Positions 13,886 through 15,389 of a stretch of DNA of 15,389 nucleotides are shown piece after piece (within the stretch, counting starts at the first letter, position 1; each line of letters opens with the position of its first letter). Both the position numbers and the translations under genes were made by a program. This DNA is from an uncultured Clostridia bacterium (lineage in GTDB: Bacteria > Bacillota > Clostridia > Christensenellales > Aristaeellaceae). Location of the stretch: the NCBI GenBank assembly GCA_937934775.1, contig CALGYL010000132.1, forward strand, positions 1 to 15,389. Direction: 5' to 3'. The notes below the pieces were generated by a model. The model worked only from the letters and a program-made list of their open reading frames with translations, searched no databases and was not told the origin of the DNA.

Positions 13886-14721
13886 TTCAGAACCTCCCGC
13901 ACCATGCGTTCCGCCTCCGGCACGTTCACCGGCAGCGGCCCGCCGTACAGGCCGCGCACTTTCAGTTCGTGTGCGAGGGAAGCCACCCGGGGGGCGTTGA
14001 CGCCTGCGCCTGTGAGGGATTCGATGTTCTGGATCACGTCCCGCACCGCTCCGTCCAACAGCACCCGGCCCTTGTCCATGACGAGAAGGCGCTCGGCATA
14101 CTCGCACAGCAGCATGATCTTCTGCTCCACCACCAAAATGGTCATGCCGAATTCACGGTTGAGCTTTTTCAGCATTTCAAAGACCATGACGCTGCTCCGG
14201 GGGTCCAGTTCGCCGGTGGGCTCGTCCAGAACCAGTACCTTGGGTTTCAGCGCGATGATGGCCGCGATGGCCACCTTCTGCTTCTGACCGCCGGAGAGTG
14301 ACGCGATTGCCCGCTTCCGAAGCGGCGCGATGCCCATCGCGTCCAGTGCCGTGCGCATGCGGTCTTCAATTTCACCCCGGGGAACGCCGAAGTTCTCCAG
14401 ACCGAACAGGAGTTCATCCTCTACGACGGAGGCAACCATCTGCCCGTCGATGTCCTGAAACACGCTGCCCACGATCTGTGAGAGCCGGGCAGCCCCGGCT
14501 TCGATGGTGTCAAGCCCTCCGATCGTGACGCGTCCGTAGAAGTCGCCGCCATAGTAGTGGGGCACGACGCCGTTCAGGGCGTAGGTCAGCGTGGACTTGC
14601 CCGCGCCGCTGGAGCCGATGATGCCGACGAATTCGCCTTCCTCAATGGTGAGGTTGATGTCGGTCAGCGCGAAGCCCGGCGCGTCCTTATACTGGAAGTT
14701 CAGGCCTGAAAGACGGATCAT
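13882..14721 (-). CDS. ecfA1: ECF transporter ATP-binding subunit (first ATPase)
   Basis: A 279-residue ABC ATPase, the usual size for EcfA. Walker A is GSSGAGKST (36-44), the Q-loop is FQDIDGQM (Gln89), the signature is a canonical LSGGQKQKV (142-150) and Walker B is VLVLDEPTGELD (Glu167). The H-loop lacks the switch histidine: the segment reads ILVVEQKIM, placing Gln200 where His is expected. A similar VEQ occurs in LivF-type ABC proteins, so the change is known elsewhere. It forms a heterodimer with the second ATPase on EcfT and powers import through the S component. The ATG at 14721 is chosen because GGAGG lies 7 nt before it; an upstream extension of 37 residues has no ribosome binding site and reads through hairpins. 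It is separated from the S-component gene by a structured 124-nt spacer. Confidence 0.9.
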   Translation of the reverse strand: MIRLSGLNFQYKDAPGFALTDINLTIEEGEFVGIIGSSGAGKSTLTYALNGVVPHYYGGDFYGRVTIGGLDTIEAGAARLSQIVGSVFQDIDGQMVASVVEDELLFGLENFGVPRGEIEDRMRTALDAMGIAPLRKRAIASLSGGQKQKVAIAAIIALKPKVLVLDEPTGELDPRSSVMVFEMLKKLNREFGMTILVVEQKIMLLCEYAERLLVMDKGRVLLDGAVRDVIQNIESLTGAGVNAPRVASLAHELKVRGLYGGPLPVNVPEAERMVREVLK

Positions 14722-14766
14722 GCAATGGCCTCCAACGTGAAGAGTCTGAGGATTTTCCCTAGATTT

Positions 14767-14831
14767 GGCGCGCCGGAAGCTCGCGCCGTTCTTTCCTGCC
14801 GTTCCCAGCGCTTTAAACGCCGGGAACGGCA
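14767..14831 (-). repeat. Two tandem hairpins between the S-component and ATPase genes
   Basis: In the minus-strand RNA a 14-bp stem (14818-14831 with 14797-14810, one G-U wobble, 7-nt loop) is followed by a 6-bp GC stem (14782-14787 with 14767-14772). No T-tract follows either, so they do not look like terminators. The wobble pairs only in the minus-strand RNA (A-C mismatch on the other strand), supporting a role in this transcript, such as mRNA processing or stability. Confidence 0.55.
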
Positions 14832-14845
14832 AGAATCATCGATTT

Positions 14846-15370
14846 TCAATGTTTTTTCAGAACGAGGCGCATCGGGATGTGCAGCAACTGGACGATGACG
14901 GCGTTGATGGCCGCGGTTCCAAAGATGATGCCCAGGAAGATGCCCAGCGGGGTCGGCTTGATGTCCGCGCCGGCATAATACAGAAGGTACATGATGCCCA
15001 CGAATGTGAAGCCGCTGGCCAGCGTGCTCAGGAAGGTCGCGACGATTGGGTGCAGCGAGATCGTCTTATTGTTCGGGATCCGGATGTTCATCGGAATCCG
15101 GATCAAAAGACTCATGAGCACCGCGCCCACCAGTTCGCTTGCGAAGTTCAGGTAGGGCTGGCCGGGGAAGAACTGGCAGACCGCGCCCGCCAGAATGCCG
15201 ATGATGGCGGCTTCATAGAGCTTGGGCCGAACCAGCAGGATGATGAGGCAGTACATCGCGATGATGAAGTTGGGCTTCATACCCACGTTAAAAAGCGAAC
15301 CGACGAAGAACTTGAGCACCGCGCCCGCCGCCAGCAGGATGCCGATGAGCAGCATATCCCGAGCCGTCAT
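14846..15370 (-). CDS. ECF substrate-specificity (S) component, TrpP-like
   Basis: 174 residues, about six hydrophobic segments and a C-terminal basic tail (RLVLKKH): the size and layout of an ECF S component. The segments NVGMKPNFIIAMYCLIILL (about 28-46) and GAVCQFFPGQPYLNFASELV match, from memory, the GMKP and FP-G-Q/N patterns of the TrpP (tryptophan transporter) family of Firmicutes. Tryptophan or another aromatic compound is therefore the best guess for the substrate. It should bind the substrate in the membrane and hand it inward when EcfT and the ATPases cycle. The ATG at 15370 has AGGAG 9 nt upstream. The ATPases and EcfT follow in the same direction, making a dedicated (group I-like) transporter, and aryl-pyruvate metabolism genes come next. 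The S-component role is strong; the substrate is moderate. Confidence 0.82.
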   Translation of the reverse strand: MTARDMLLIGILLAAGAVLKFFVGSLFNVGMKPNFIIAMYCLIILLVRPKLYEAAIIGILAGAVCQFFPGQPYLNFASELVGAVLMSLLIRIPMNIRIPNNKTISLHPIVATFLSTLASGFTFVGIMYLLYYAGADIKPTPLGIFLGIIFGTAAINAVIVQLLHIPMRLVLKKH

Positions 15371-15389
15371 GCCTTTTTTCTCCTGGGTG

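Noticed and set aside
13886..14107. 74-codon N-terminal extension of the second ECF ATPase
   Set aside because: It overlaps the first ATPase in another frame, is Arg-rich, and lacks a ribosome binding site, whereas the ATG at 13885 has a good one.
14797..14831. Strong hairpin considered as an intrinsic terminator after the S-component gene
   Set aside because: No T-tract follows it on the minus strand (the next bases are GGAAAGAACGG), so termination there is not supported.
14722..14832. 37-codon N-terminal extension of the first ECF ATPase
   Set aside because: It would be translated through the stable hairpins and has no ribosome binding site; GGAGG lies 7 nt before the ATG at 14721.
1..15389. 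tRNA, rRNA, CRISPR arrays, insertion sequences and phage genes
   Set aside because: No cloverleaf-like sequence, regularly spaced repeat array, transposase or integrase was recognised on either strand.

Overview
The window looks like chromosomal DNA of an obligately anaerobic, GC-rich Gram-positive bacterium of the Clostridia type (an inference). The reasons are strong AGGAGG-type ribosome binding sites, an ECF transporter module, ferredoxin-dependent 2-oxoacid oxidoreductase genes, a clostridial-type thioredoxin, a WalK/PhoR-like two-component pair, and GTG/TTG starts. Base composition is around 60% GC by eye. No rRNA, tRNA, insertion sequence, phage gene or CRISPR array was seen. Genes are tightly packed and no gene-free stretch exceeds about 165 bases.

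Left part (1-3162), redox genes and a phosphatase. A CoA-disulfide reductase/NADH oxidase-type flavoprotein runs off the left edge on the minus strand. It is divergent from a cysteine-rich Crp/Fnr regulator, and the two predicted promoters share one short gap with abutting -10 boxes. Thioredoxin (minus) converges on the regulator. A HAD-family hydrolase (plus) follows and ends in a long, almost perfect palindrome plus an intrinsic terminator.

Middle part (3173-8455). A sensor histidine kinase and its OmpR-type response regulator (minus, overlapping by 17 nt) lie downstream of an unassigned membrane-anchored coiled-coil protein (minus). A PLP-dependent threonine-aldolase-like enzyme (plus, GTG start) converges on a LysE/RhtB-type exporter (minus), with a hairpin terminator between them.

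Right part (8471-15370, all minus). Reading in the direction of transcription: a TrpP-like ECF substrate-binding membrane protein, two ECF ATPases, EcfT, then indolepyruvate:ferredoxin oxidoreductase subunits IorA and IorB and a PaaK-type phenylacetate-CoA ligase, closed by a terminator. The ATPase-ATPase-EcfT and IorA-IorB-PaaK runs have 4-8 nt overlaps, so each is probably translationally coupled. A candidate promoter precedes iorA.

How it may work together (inference). The right-hand block reads as an aromatic amino acid locus. A dedicated ECF transporter, probably for tryptophan or a related aromatic compound, sits beside the enzymes that interconvert aryl-pyruvates, aryl-acetyl-CoA and aryl-acetates. 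These could run oxidatively (aromatic amino acid fermentation) or in reverse (salvage of aryl-acetates into aromatic amino acids). The two ECF ATPases have complementary non-consensus motifs that fall in the same composite ATP site, suggesting an asymmetric energizing module.
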